From assembly GCA_024226315.1 (NCBI GenBank), contig JAAELT010000460.1, positions 1 through 64,000 on the forward strand: 64,000 bases of DNA. Direction: 5' to 3'. The translations under genes and the position numbers were made by a program. This document shows positions 53,291 to 60,641 of the stretch, one piece after another; position 1 is the first letter of the stretch, and the number at the start of each line of letters is the position of its first letter. The notes under the pieces were generated by a model. The model saw only the letters and a program-made list of their open reading frames with translations, made no database searches and was not told the DNA's origin. This stretch comes from a bacterium (lineage in GTDB: Bacteria; Acidobacteriota; Thermoanaerobaculia; Multivoradales; J023).

Positions 53291-53315
53291 CCGATTCCTA
53301 CGCATATAAGGGGTA
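53291..53315. repeat. Conserved 25-bp intergenic motif, copy 2
   Basis: The sequence from 53291 (CCGATT...CGCATATAAGGGGTA) matches the copy at 50455 and lies 45 bases after the kinase 2 stop. The shared position after both kinase genes suggests duplication of the gene with its 3' flank, or a shared signal. Confidence 0.65.
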
Positions 53316-53333
53316 GGTATAGGAAACCGGGCG

Positions 53334-53359
53334 TCGAAGGGTTGAATCGGACCCTTCGA
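53334..53359 (+). other. Perfect 9-bp stem-loop after kinase 2
   Basis: TCGAAGGGT and ACCCTTCGA enclose an 8-base loop (TGAATCGG). It lies 10 bases before the intrinsic terminator and may assist 3'-end formation. Confidence 0.55.
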
Positions 53360-53368
53360 GGCACTCCA

Positions 53369-53402
53369 GGGGGCGGGCAGGAAGCTCGTCCCCCCTTTTT
53401 TT
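53369..53402 (+). terminator. Intrinsic terminator after kinase 2
   Basis: GGGGGCGGGC pairs with GCTCG-T-CCCCC (one bulged T) around the loop AGGAA and is followed directly by seven T residues. It separates the kinase 2 unit from the sigma-factor unit. Confidence 0.75.
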
Positions 53403-53478
53403 GGTCCGACTCCCACAGCAAGCACAGACGAATGAGCAAGGCCGGCGGTACGGTCCGGTCTGATATCCTTCCTTGCAA

Positions 53479-54039
53479 ATGCCGGACGCCCACGCGACCC
53501 TCACGCGCATCCTGCATGGCTCGGCTTACCGCTCCGAAGCGGTCGAGGAAGTGCTCCCCCTCGTCTACGACGAGCTGCGCAAGGTGGCGGCCGTGACGCT
53601 GCGCAAGGAGCGCGCCGGGCATTCCATGGTGGCGACCGAGCTGGTGCACGAGGCCTACCTTCGCCTGTTCGGCGGCGAGCAGCCCCGCTACACCGATCGC
53701 CGGCACTTCTTCGCCACCGCCGCGATCGCCATGCGGCGGCTGCTGGTCGAGCACGCCCGGCGCAAACAGGCCGGTAAGCGGATCCCGGAGCAGGCGGTGG
53801 TACCCCTGGACAAGGCTCCGGAGCCGGCCGAGGTGGTGGACGTCGACGTCCTGGCGCTCGACGAAGCGCTGACCGCGCTGGCCGAATTCGAGCCGCGAAT
53901 GGCGCAGGTCGTGGAGCTACGCTACTTCGGTGGTCTGACCGAGTCCGAGGTCGCCGAGGTGCTCGAGGTCTCCCGGCCGACGGTGAGCCGCGACTGGCAG
54001 GCGGCCAGGCTGTGGTTGCGGCGAAAGATGGGGCCGTGA
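53479..54039 (+). CDS. ECF RNA polymerase sigma factor (TIGR02999-like)
   Basis: ATG at 53479 gives 186 residues; a TTG six bases earlier is rejected. Region 2 is 'LPLVYDELRKVAAVTLRKER' with 'ATELVHEAYLRLFGGEQPRY' and 'FFATAAIAMRRLLVEHARRK'. Region 4 is 'VVELRYFGGLTESEVAEVLE' followed by 'VSRPTVSRDWQAARLWLRRK', a clear helix-turn-helix. It belongs to the ECF group found next to Ser/Thr kinases in Acidobacteriota and Planctomycetota. Its stop overlaps the kinase 3 start (GTGA), so the two are translationally coupled and the kinase likely controls the sigma factor. Confidence 0.9.
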   Translation: MPDAHATLTRILHGSAYRSEAVEEVLPLVYDELRKVAAVTLRKERAGHSMVATELVHEAYLRLFGGEQPRYTDRRHFFATAAIAMRRLLVEHARRKQAGKRIPEQAVVPLDKAPEPAEVVDVDVLALDEALTALAEFEPRMAQVVELRYFGGLTESEVAEVLEVSRPTVSRDWQAARLWLRRKMGP

Positions 54040-56276
54040 CGGAAGCGGAGCGCGAACGTCGGGTCGTCAAACTGCTCAGCCAGGCCCTCGACCTGGAGGG
54101 CGCCGCTCGCAAGCAGTATCTGGACGGCGCCTGCGCCGGCGATGCGGAGCTGCGAACCGAGCTGGACGAAATGCTGGGCACCCAGGAGGAGCTCGACGAC
54201 GAGGGGTTCCTGGAAGTGCCGGCGGGCGCGCAGCTGACCAGCACCAAGACGCTCGGCGCCGAGTCCGTCACAACCACCCAGTCGGCGCCGCAGCAGCTGG
54301 GGCCGTATCGGATCGTGCGGCCGCTGGGGCGCGGCGGCATGGGTACCGTCTATCTCGGCGAGCAGACCCAGCCGGTCGAGCGGCGGGTGGCGCTCAAGAT
54401 CATCGACGCGGTCGGCGACCGCAGACTGCTGAGGCGCTTCGCCGCGGAGTGCCAGGCGCTGGCCCGGCTGAGCCACCCCAACGTGGCGTCGCTCTACGAG
54501 GTCGGCGCCACCGAGGACGCCCATCCCTTCGTCGCCATGGAGCTGGTCGAGGGCACCACCATCACCACCTACTGCGACGAGAAGCAGCTCCGGCTGCGCG
54601 CGCGGGTCGAGCTCTTCTTCGGCGTCTGCGCCGGCATCCGGCACGCTCACGAGAAAGGTGTGCTGCACCGCGATCTCAAGCCCTCCAACGTCCTGGTCAC
54701 CGAGGTCGACGGCCGGCCGACCGCCAAGGTCATCGACTTCGGCATCGCCCGCGCGCTCGACAAGCCGCTGCTGATGGACACCGAGTCGATGACCCTCGAG
54801 CACCAGATCGTCGGCTCGCCGGCCTACATGAGCCCCGAGGTGGCCTCCGGTGACCGCGACGTCGACACCCGCTCGGACGTCTACTCTCTCGGCCTGCTGC
54901 TCTACCAACTGCTGATCGGCGTGCTGCCCTTCGAGATCAAGGGCCAGTCGATCGTCACCGTGCTGCGCCGTCTGGCCAAGGGAGACCTGCCGGCCGCCAG
55001 TGACCGGCTGGCCGAGCTCGACCCCGAACGGCGCGAACGGATCGCCGCCGACCGCGGGCTGCGCGACAGGAGCCTGCCGAGGCGCATCCGCGGCGATCTC
55101 GACGCCATCATGAGCAAGGCGGTGGCGCGCTTCCGCGAACACCGCTACAGCTCGCCCGCGGACCTGGCGGCGGACCTCGAGCGTCACCTCACCAAGCGCC
55201 CGGTCGAGGCACGGGCCGCCTCGTACCCCTACCGGCTCGGCCGCTTCATGCATCGCCACCTGCCGTTCGCGGTGTTGATCGCCGCCTTGATCCTGGCGCT
55301 GACCGCCGGCATCGTCGCCCGCACCGGACAGGCCCGGCGCGCCAACGCCGAGGCCGAGCGGGCCATGCGGGAGGCCCAGCGGTTCGGCGAGGAGGCGCGC
55401 CGCGCGCGCGAGGCCCTGGCGGGAACCAAAGAAGTCTCCCGCTTCCTCGTCGACCTGTTCGAAGTCGCCGATCCCGAGCGCAACCGCGACGAGCCGCTCG
55501 ACGTCCGCTCGCTGCTCGACCGCAGCGCCGAGCGGCTGCACGACGAGCTCCAGACCCAACCGCTCGCACGCGCCGGCTTCCTGCAGACGATCGGCGTCAT
55601 CTACACCAAGATGGCGCTGTTCGACTCCGCCGAGCAGCTCATTGCGGAAGCCCTCGAGATCCGCGAGCGCGAGCTGGGAGGGACCCACCGGGACACGCTC
55701 GAGAGCGTCAACCAGCTCGGCGTCATCCTCAGGCGGCAGGGGCGCCTGGAAGCAGCGGAGCCTCTGTTGCGCCGGGTTCTCGCGGCCCGCCAGGCAATGC
55801 CCAACAAGGATCCGAGCGCCCTGGCGATCGCCCACAACAATCTCGCCAACCTGTTGTGGAACCAGGATCGCATGGACGAAGCCGAGGCCGCCCACCGCCG
55901 GGCGCTCGAAATCCGCGAGACGCAGCTCGGGGCCGACCACCCGGACACCGCCGCATCCCTCAACAACCTCGGCGTCATGCTCAAAGAGCAGGACCGGTTC
56001 GACGAAGCCGACGCCCTGCTGCAGCGAGCCGCCGCGATATTCGCCGAAACTCTGGGCTCGGATCACCCTCGACATGGAGCCAGCCAACTCAATCTGGGCG
56101 ACGTCGCCGAGCAGCAGGGGCGCCTGCGGGACGCGGAAGTCTACCTCCTTCGGGCGGTCGAGGTCTTTCGGGCCGCTTACGGTGACGAGCACGAACGCAC
56201 GCGGATGGCGCTGCGATCCCTGAATCGGGTCACCGCGGCTCGGGCCACGGCCGGCGACGAGGCCGCGGTTCCCTGA
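54036..56276 (+). CDS. Membrane Ser/Thr protein kinase with TPR domain (kinase 3)
   Basis: GTG at 54036 overlaps the sigma-factor stop; the product has 746 residues. The kinase domain has 'LGRGGMGTVYLGE', 'VALKIID', 'LHRDLKPSNV', 'DFGIA' and 'GSPAYMSPEV'. A membrane helix lies at about 406-430 ('FAVLIAALILALTAGIVA'). Six or so TPR units follow ('LGADHPDTAASLNNLGVMLK'). It is closely related to kinases 1 and 2, including the 80-residue N-terminal lead. Partnership with the ECF sigma factor follows from gene coupling and is known for this family. Confidence 0.9.
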   Translation: MTEAERERRVVKLLSQALDLEGAARKQYLDGACAGDAELRTELDEMLGTQEELDDEGFLEVPAGAQLTSTKTLGAESVTTTQSAPQQLGPYRIVRPLGRGGMGTVYLGEQTQPVERRVALKIIDAVGDRRLLRRFAAECQALARLSHPNVASLYEVGATEDAHPFVAMELVEGTTITTYCDEKQLRLRARVELFFGVCAGIRHAHEKGVLHRDLKPSNVLVTEVDGRPTAKVIDFGIARALDKPLLMDTESMTLEHQIVGSPAYMSPEVASGDRDVDTRSDVYSLGLLLYQLLIGVLPFEIKGQSIVTVLRRLAKGDLPAASDRLAELDPERRERIAADRGLRDRSLPRRIRGDLDAIMSKAVARFREHRYSSPADLAADLERHLTKRPVEARAASYPYRLGRFMHRHLPFAVLIAALILALTAGIVARTGQARRANAEAERAMREAQRFGEEARRAREALAGTKEVSRFLVDLFEVADPERNRDEPLDVRSLLDRSAERLHDELQTQPLARAGFLQTIGVIYTKMALFDSAEQLIAEALEIRERELGGTHRDTLESVNQLGVILRRQGRLEAAEPLLRRVLAARQAMPNKDPSALAIAHNNLANLLWNQDRMDEAEAAHRRALEIRETQLGADHPDTAASLNNLGVMLKEQDRFDEADALLQRAAAIFAETLGSDHPRHGASQLNLGDVAEQQGRLRDAEVYLLRAVEVFRAAYGDEHERTRMALRSLNRVTAARATAGDEAAVP

Positions 56277-56277
56277 A

Positions 56278-56415
56278 TCAGCCGTCCCAGGCCGAGGTAT
56301 CTCCGGACTCGAAACCGTCACTGAAGACCGGAATCTGCGTCGTGACGGCGTCGACGCAGGCCGAGAACTCGGAGGTACTGCCGGCCGGGTTGGTGGCGGT
56401 CGCGCCTATTCCCAT
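56278..56415 (-). pseudogene. C-terminal remnant of a secreted protein with FESGD tail
   Basis: The minus frame reads 'GIGATATNPAGSTSEFSACV', a segment typical of the ends of parallel beta-helix secreted proteins, then 'VFSDGFESGDTSAWDG' and a stop. Upstream of about 56415 the frame turns into sequence without protein character. This is therefore the last ~45 codons of a gene whose body is gone. The tail matches those of the two secreted proteins at 58647 and 60638. Confidence 0.6.
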
Positions 56416-56421
56416 CGCGGT

Positions 56422-56769
56422 GTGGCGCATCGCGACACCCCCGTCAGGGTCGCCCGCGGCGAGGCGCTGGACGTGCTGCGCCTGGAGCCGCATCCGGAGG
56501 CGGCGCGGGAGGTCGGCCCGCTGGGGCTCACCGAGAGCTGGCTGGTCGACATCCGCGAGGACGGCGCGGTCGCCTTTCGCACCCTGCCGGCATGGACCGC
56601 GGGCGAGCCGGGGTCGGGCATCGAAACGGCGGCGTCGTTCGCCGAGCTCGACTACGGCGCGGCGAATCTGGAGGTGCTGCGCGAGCGCGCGACCCGGCCT
56701 ACCGCAGCCCTCGATCGGTTCCTGGAGGCCTGCCGGATCCGATACCACCGGCCCGCGGCCGGGCGCTGA
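56422..56769 (+). CDS. Hypothetical protein or C-terminal fragment
   Basis: The product has 115 residues from a GTG that lacks a clear ribosome binding site. The sequence looks protein-like ('ALDVLRLEPHPEAAREVGPL', 'SFAELDYGAANLEVLRERAT') but matches no family I recognise. It abuts a remnant on its 5' side, so its own N-terminus may be missing. It is convergent with the VWFA gene (2 bases between stops). Confidence 0.45.
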   Translation: MAHRDTPVRVARGEALDVLRLEPHPEAAREVGPLGLTESWLVDIREDGAVAFRTLPAWTAGEPGSGIETAASFAELDYGAANLEVLRERATRPTAALDRFLEACRIRYHRPAAGR

Positions 56770-56771
56770 GG

Positions 56772-58463
56772 TTAGAGCTCCAGCGCCAACCGCTTCGAGA
56801 TCAGGTTGCCCGACGCCGGCTCGTGGAGCGACAGCACCATCTGGTGTGGGCGCTTGCGCAGCTTGATACCAAACTCGAAGTGCGCAACGTCGTCGGTGGC
56901 GCCTGTCTCGCGGCGCAGAGCCACCGGGATGACGGGGATGTCGGCACGGTTGCCACGGTCGTCGGTGACCGCCACGCGCAGCTCGAGCTCGGCGACGTAG
57001 CCGTCGGCAGTGGGCAGGAGCGTGACCTGGTCGAGCGGGATCTCGAGTTGGAGCGGCACGATGACCTTGCGGTAGCCGCTCTTCTGGGGCTCGCCGAAGG
57101 TGACGTTGAGCTCCTGATCCTCGCCAGGTAGCGGCAGGTCGAAGAGCTGGCCGCTCTCGACAAGCATGGAGACCTCGGTCTGGCGCGAGAGGTCGGAGAA
57201 GCTCTTGCGCGAGCGCACCTTGAGGCCCCTCTGCCGCACCTCCACCTTCACCCGGTGGCGCCGGTCGTTCCCCTCCCAGGTGGGGGTGAAACCGATCCAG
57301 TAGTAGGTACGGGTGTCCTCGACCGCGCGCTGCAGCGCGGTCAGGCTGGCACCGTCGAGCAGGGCGCGGCCGCCAGTCTCCTTGGCCAGGTAGAGCAGGC
57401 CGCCCTCCTCGACGAATTCCTGCTCGCGGCCGAGGTTGGCCCAGTAGTTGGCCTGGCCGGTGGTGGCGAACTGGGCGCCGCCAAGGCGGGATTCGACGCC
57501 TTTGACGTCGACCGGGTAGAGGGTGTAGCCGAGACGGTTGGCGGTGTCGGTGAGCGGACGCAGCAGCGAGCGGCCCGAGGCGCCGCCGCCGTAGCCCACA
57601 CGGCGAGTGAAGTTGCCGGTGTCGCCGATCGGCCAGCCGCCCGAGAGCAGCAACATGACCTTGCGGCCTGGCGGCCTGGCGAAAGCCCGCAGCGTGGAGG
57701 TGGCGGCGTCGAGCACGCGCTCGGCGGCGTCGTAGGCCTGGCTGCCGCGCGGCGCGCCGTAGCCGTAGAAGCCGCCGCCCCCGCCGTAGAAAGGATCGGC
57801 GCCGTAGAAGGGATCGCCGAACGAGCCTCCGAACGGATCGCCGAAGCGGCTCGCACCGCCGAAGCGGCTCGTGCCGTAGTAGCCGGCGGTGGTGGCCAGT
57901 GTTCGGGACCTCTGGTGCAGGCCGGACGAGCGGCGCTCCCGGGCCTGCTGGAGCACCCGCGCCAACTCACGCTGCGAGCTGGTCCAGCTGCTCAGCAGCT
58001 CGATCTGGCGGCCGTCGAAGGCGACGATCGCCATGTGGTCCTCGGGCGCCATGTTGGGCAGCTGTTCGGCCAACCTTCGCAGCACGCGGTTGCGGTGGGA
58101 GCGCAGCGAGAAGCTGTCGTCGATGAACACCAGGAAGCGGGTGCCGACCGCCTCGCCCGGGGCCAGCGCCGGAATCGCTCCGTCGGCGGCGGCCTCCCCA
58201 GCCACCGCCGTGCCGCCGACGACCTCGGTAAAGTACTCGATCAGTACCTCCTCGCCGTTGACGAGCAGGCGGAAGTCTTCACTGCCGAGGCCGTGGACGC
58301 GGGTCTTGCCGTCGGTGACCACGACCTCCAGGTTGATCACCCGGACGTCGATGATCTCGCCGAAGGTGGGAGAGGTGTCGACGGTGGACGTCTGGGCGGC
58401 GGCCGGGAGGGCGCAGATCAGGGCGAGGAGGAGGTAGCTGGCAATTTCGAAGTTCTTCTTCAT
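56772..58463 (-). CDS. Secreted VWFA-related protein of acidobacterial type
   Basis: The product has 563 residues with a signal peptide ('YLLLALICALPAAAQ'). The N-terminal domain ('VRVINLEVVVTDGKTRVHGL', 'DFRLLVNGEEV') and the VWA core ('RFLVFIDDSFSLRSHRNRVL', with D.S.S metal site) match the VWFA-related proteins abundant in Acidobacteriota. A Gly/Phe/Tyr/Asp-Pro-rich insert is at about residues 200-240 ('FGDPFGGSFGDPFYG'). The C-terminal part is beta-rich. GGAG precedes the ATG by 8 bases. It may mediate protein contacts outside the cell. Confidence 0.82.
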   Translation of the reverse strand: MKKNFEIASYLLLALICALPAAAQTSTVDTSPTFGEIIDVRVINLEVVVTDGKTRVHGLGSEDFRLLVNGEEVLIEYFTEVVGGTAVAGEAAADGAIPALAPGEAVGTRFLVFIDDSFSLRSHRNRVLRRLAEQLPNMAPEDHMAIVAFDGRQIELLSSWTSSQRELARVLQQARERRSSGLHQRSRTLATTAGYYGTSRFGGASRFGDPFGGSFGDPFYGADPFYGGGGGFYGYGAPRGSQAYDAAERVLDAATSTLRAFARPPGRKVMLLLSGGWPIGDTGNFTRRVGYGGGASGRSLLRPLTDTANRLGYTLYPVDVKGVESRLGGAQFATTGQANYWANLGREQEFVEEGGLLYLAKETGGRALLDGASLTALQRAVEDTRTYYWIGFTPTWEGNDRRHRVKVEVRQRGLKVRSRKSFSDLSRQTEVSMLVESGQLFDLPLPGEDQELNVTFGEPQKSGYRKVIVPLQLEIPLDQVTLLPTADGYVAELELRVAVTDDRGNRADIPVIPVALRRETGATDDVAHFEFGIKLRKRPHQMVLSLHEPASGNLISKRLALEL

Positions 58464-58591
58464 GGTTGAGTCTCCGGGATGATTACCTCCATCCTTGGCA
58501 AAGGCCGTGCCAGCCGGGCTACGAGCTGACGTAGGCCAGGATATCGCTTCACAGCGGCGGAAATCCCCCCTCGTTCCCCCCTAGCCGGGCG

Positions 58592-58611
58592 CCCCTCTTT
58601 CAAAGGGGGGA
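58592..58611 (-). terminator. Weak hairpin after the LVIVD-repeat gene
   Basis: CCCCTCTTT and AAAGGGG form a GC-rich hairpin 36 bases beyond the stop at 58647 (minus strand). No T-run follows, so function is uncertain. Confidence 0.3.
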
Positions 58612-58646
58612 GGCCGGAAGTCGTCCCCTCGGGAGGACGGTCCCCG

Positions 58647-60641
58647 CTACCAGGCGGACGTATCGCCCGATTCGAAGCCGTCGGCGAAGATCGGGCCCTC
58701 GTCGCAGGCCAGGACGTCGGCCCGCACGAAGTCGATCGCCGCCTCGGTGACGGAGTCGTTCGGGTTGTCGGCGATCGAGAAGCGGACCTGGACCTGGGAG
58801 GTCGGGGCGATGAAGTCGCCGGTGAAGAAGCTGGCTTCCCGCCAGCTGCCCAGCCCGGCATGAGTCGTCACCGGCACCCAGTTGCTGCCGTCGTTCGAGA
58901 CCTCCACGGCCAGGGCGTCCGACGCCTGCTCGTCGTTGCTGAAGGCCCAGAAGGCATAGGTCACGAGGCCGGCGCCGGCCGAGAAGTCCATCGCCGGCGA
59001 GGTCAGGACGGTGGGACCGCCGTCGATGTCGGCGCTGCCTATCCCGCTGCCGGCGGTGGCCTGGTCGGTGAAGAAGCAGGAGCCGTCGAGGTCGCCGCCG
59101 GAGTCGTGCTCCGGCTGGGCGCCGGTGCCGTTGGGGTCACCCCGCTCCCACGCCCCGGTCGAGACGGCGGTGTTCTCCACCGTCCAGCCCAGGTCGAGCT
59201 CGAAGGTGTCCTCGAACACGCGGGTCGCTTGGCTCGCGACCCAGGTCCGGTAGCTGACGGCCGGCGCGGCCGGCGGATCGACAAAGCTTCCGCCCAGGGT
59301 GTTCTCGGCGCTCACCGAGTAGTCGACCACGCTGCCGCAGGAGGCCGCGGGAAGATCGCCGGCAAACAGGCCGCCACCGAGATCGGTCAGGGTCTGCATG
59401 GTCGCCGCTCCGCCGTCGATCGACGTCTCGAGCGTCACGGTGGCGGGTGCCGGCGGCGCGCCGACTTGCGCGAGCTCGATCCGCAGCTCGGTGGCGACGG
59501 CGGGCCGGATCGTCGGCGGCCGGCCGTCGGGATACCTGAACCGCAGCACGTTCGGGTCGACGTCGAGCACATAGAGGCCGTTCTCGTCGTCGCTGGCCAG
59601 GACCTTGTCGCTGCCGAGGAACGGATACACGCCCCAGCAGCCGTCGAAAATCCCACCCGAGCCGTCGACGGCCGAGGTGTCGTACGACGCGACCAGCGAC
59701 CAGGTGGCGGTGTCGGGATCGATCTCGAGCACCTGCACCCCGGCGGCATACCACGAGGCGTAGACCCGGTGGCCGACGATCAAGGGATTGTGGACGCTGC
59801 CGGCGCGCAAGCCGGAGACGAAGTAGTAGTCGCGCACCACCAGATCCACCGAGACGCCGTCGTCGGTCACCTCGAAGAGCGTCAGCCCGCCGGTGCCGTG
59901 CTCCTCGGCGACCACCAGGAAACGCCCGTCGTCGGTCACCCAGCTGGCGTGGGAGCTCGCTCCCGGCGCCGAGCCCATGAAGACCGGCGCCTGGTTGGCG
60001 ATGTCCGACACGTCGTAGACCCGCTGGCTGGCCCAGGCGGAGGCGTAGAGGCGGTCGCCCACGACCGTGATGTCGTGGACGAAGGACGAGCCGACGCCGG
60101 TCAGGCGCCAGGTGAAGCTAGAGATGGTGGCCGGCGGATTGTCGGGATCGTAGGTCCGCAGGTCGACGATGTCGATCACCGTCGTCCCGCTGTCGACGAT
60201 GTAGAGCCAGCCCTCGGCGTAGAACACGTTGTGGACGCTCGGTCGCACCGTCACTTCGGTCAGCTTGACGGGCGCGTAGGGATCGCGCACGTCGACGATC
60301 TGGACGCCCTGGCTCACCGACTCCATCCCCACGAACATCAACCCGTCGTGCACCTTGACGTCCTGGGCGCTGGCGGCGATGACGCCCGTGTCGTAGGTGG
60401 CGGCGAGCACCGGGTTGTCGGGTTCGGTCAGGTCGATGATGTCGACCACCCGCTGGTTGAAGTGGGCCAGGTAGGCGAAGTCGCCGTCGCCCCAGACGTC
60501 GGCGTAGAGCTGGCCGGCCTGGTCGAAGTTGCTCACCTCCGTGACGTTGAACGGGGCTTCCTGCGCCAGGGCCGCCGTCGCTCCGAGGGCCAGGGCGAGG
60601 GCGGTTTGAACGAGTGACTCGATCGATGCTCGATGTCTCAC
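58647..60641 (-). CDS. LVIVD-repeat choice-of-anchor B secreted protein with FESGD tail
   Basis: The product has 664 residues with a GTG start that overlaps the oxidase stop (GTGA). After a signal peptide ('ALALALGATAALAQ') come beta-propeller-like LVIVD repeats ('DFAYLAHFNQRVVDIIDLTE', 'VQIVDVRDPYAPVKLTEV') to about residue 360, as in choice-of-anchor B proteins. An Ig-like segment and a jelly-roll-like domain ('FELDLGWTVENTAVSTGAWE') follow. The protein ends exactly in 'FADGFESGDTSAW'. It is cotranscribed with the multicopper oxidase and likely exported. Confidence 0.85.
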   Translation of the reverse strand: MRHRASIESLVQTALALALGATAALAQEAPFNVTEVSNFDQAGQLYADVWGDGDFAYLAHFNQRVVDIIDLTEPDNPVLAATYDTGVIAASAQDVKVHDGLMFVGMESVSQGVQIVDVRDPYAPVKLTEVTVRPSVHNVFYAEGWLYIVDSGTTVIDIVDLRTYDPDNPPATISSFTWRLTGVGSSFVHDITVVGDRLYASAWASQRVYDVSDIANQAPVFMGSAPGASSHASWVTDDGRFLVVAEEHGTGGLTLFEVTDDGVSVDLVVRDYYFVSGLRAGSVHNPLIVGHRVYASWYAAGVQVLEIDPDTATWSLVASYDTSAVDGSGGIFDGCWGVYPFLGSDKVLASDDENGLYVLDVDPNVLRFRYPDGRPPTIRPAVATELRIELAQVGAPPAPATVTLETSIDGGAATMQTLTDLGGGLFAGDLPAASCGSVVDYSVSAENTLGGSFVDPPAAPAVSYRTWVASQATRVFEDTFELDLGWTVENTAVSTGAWERGDPNGTGAQPEHDSGGDLDGSCFFTDQATAGSGIGSADIDGGPTVLTSPAMDFSAGAGLVTYAFWAFSNDEQASDALAVEVSNDGSNWVPVTTHAGLGSWREASFFTGDFIAPTSQVQVRFSIADNPNDSVTEAAIDFVRADVLACDEGPIFADGFESGDTSAW

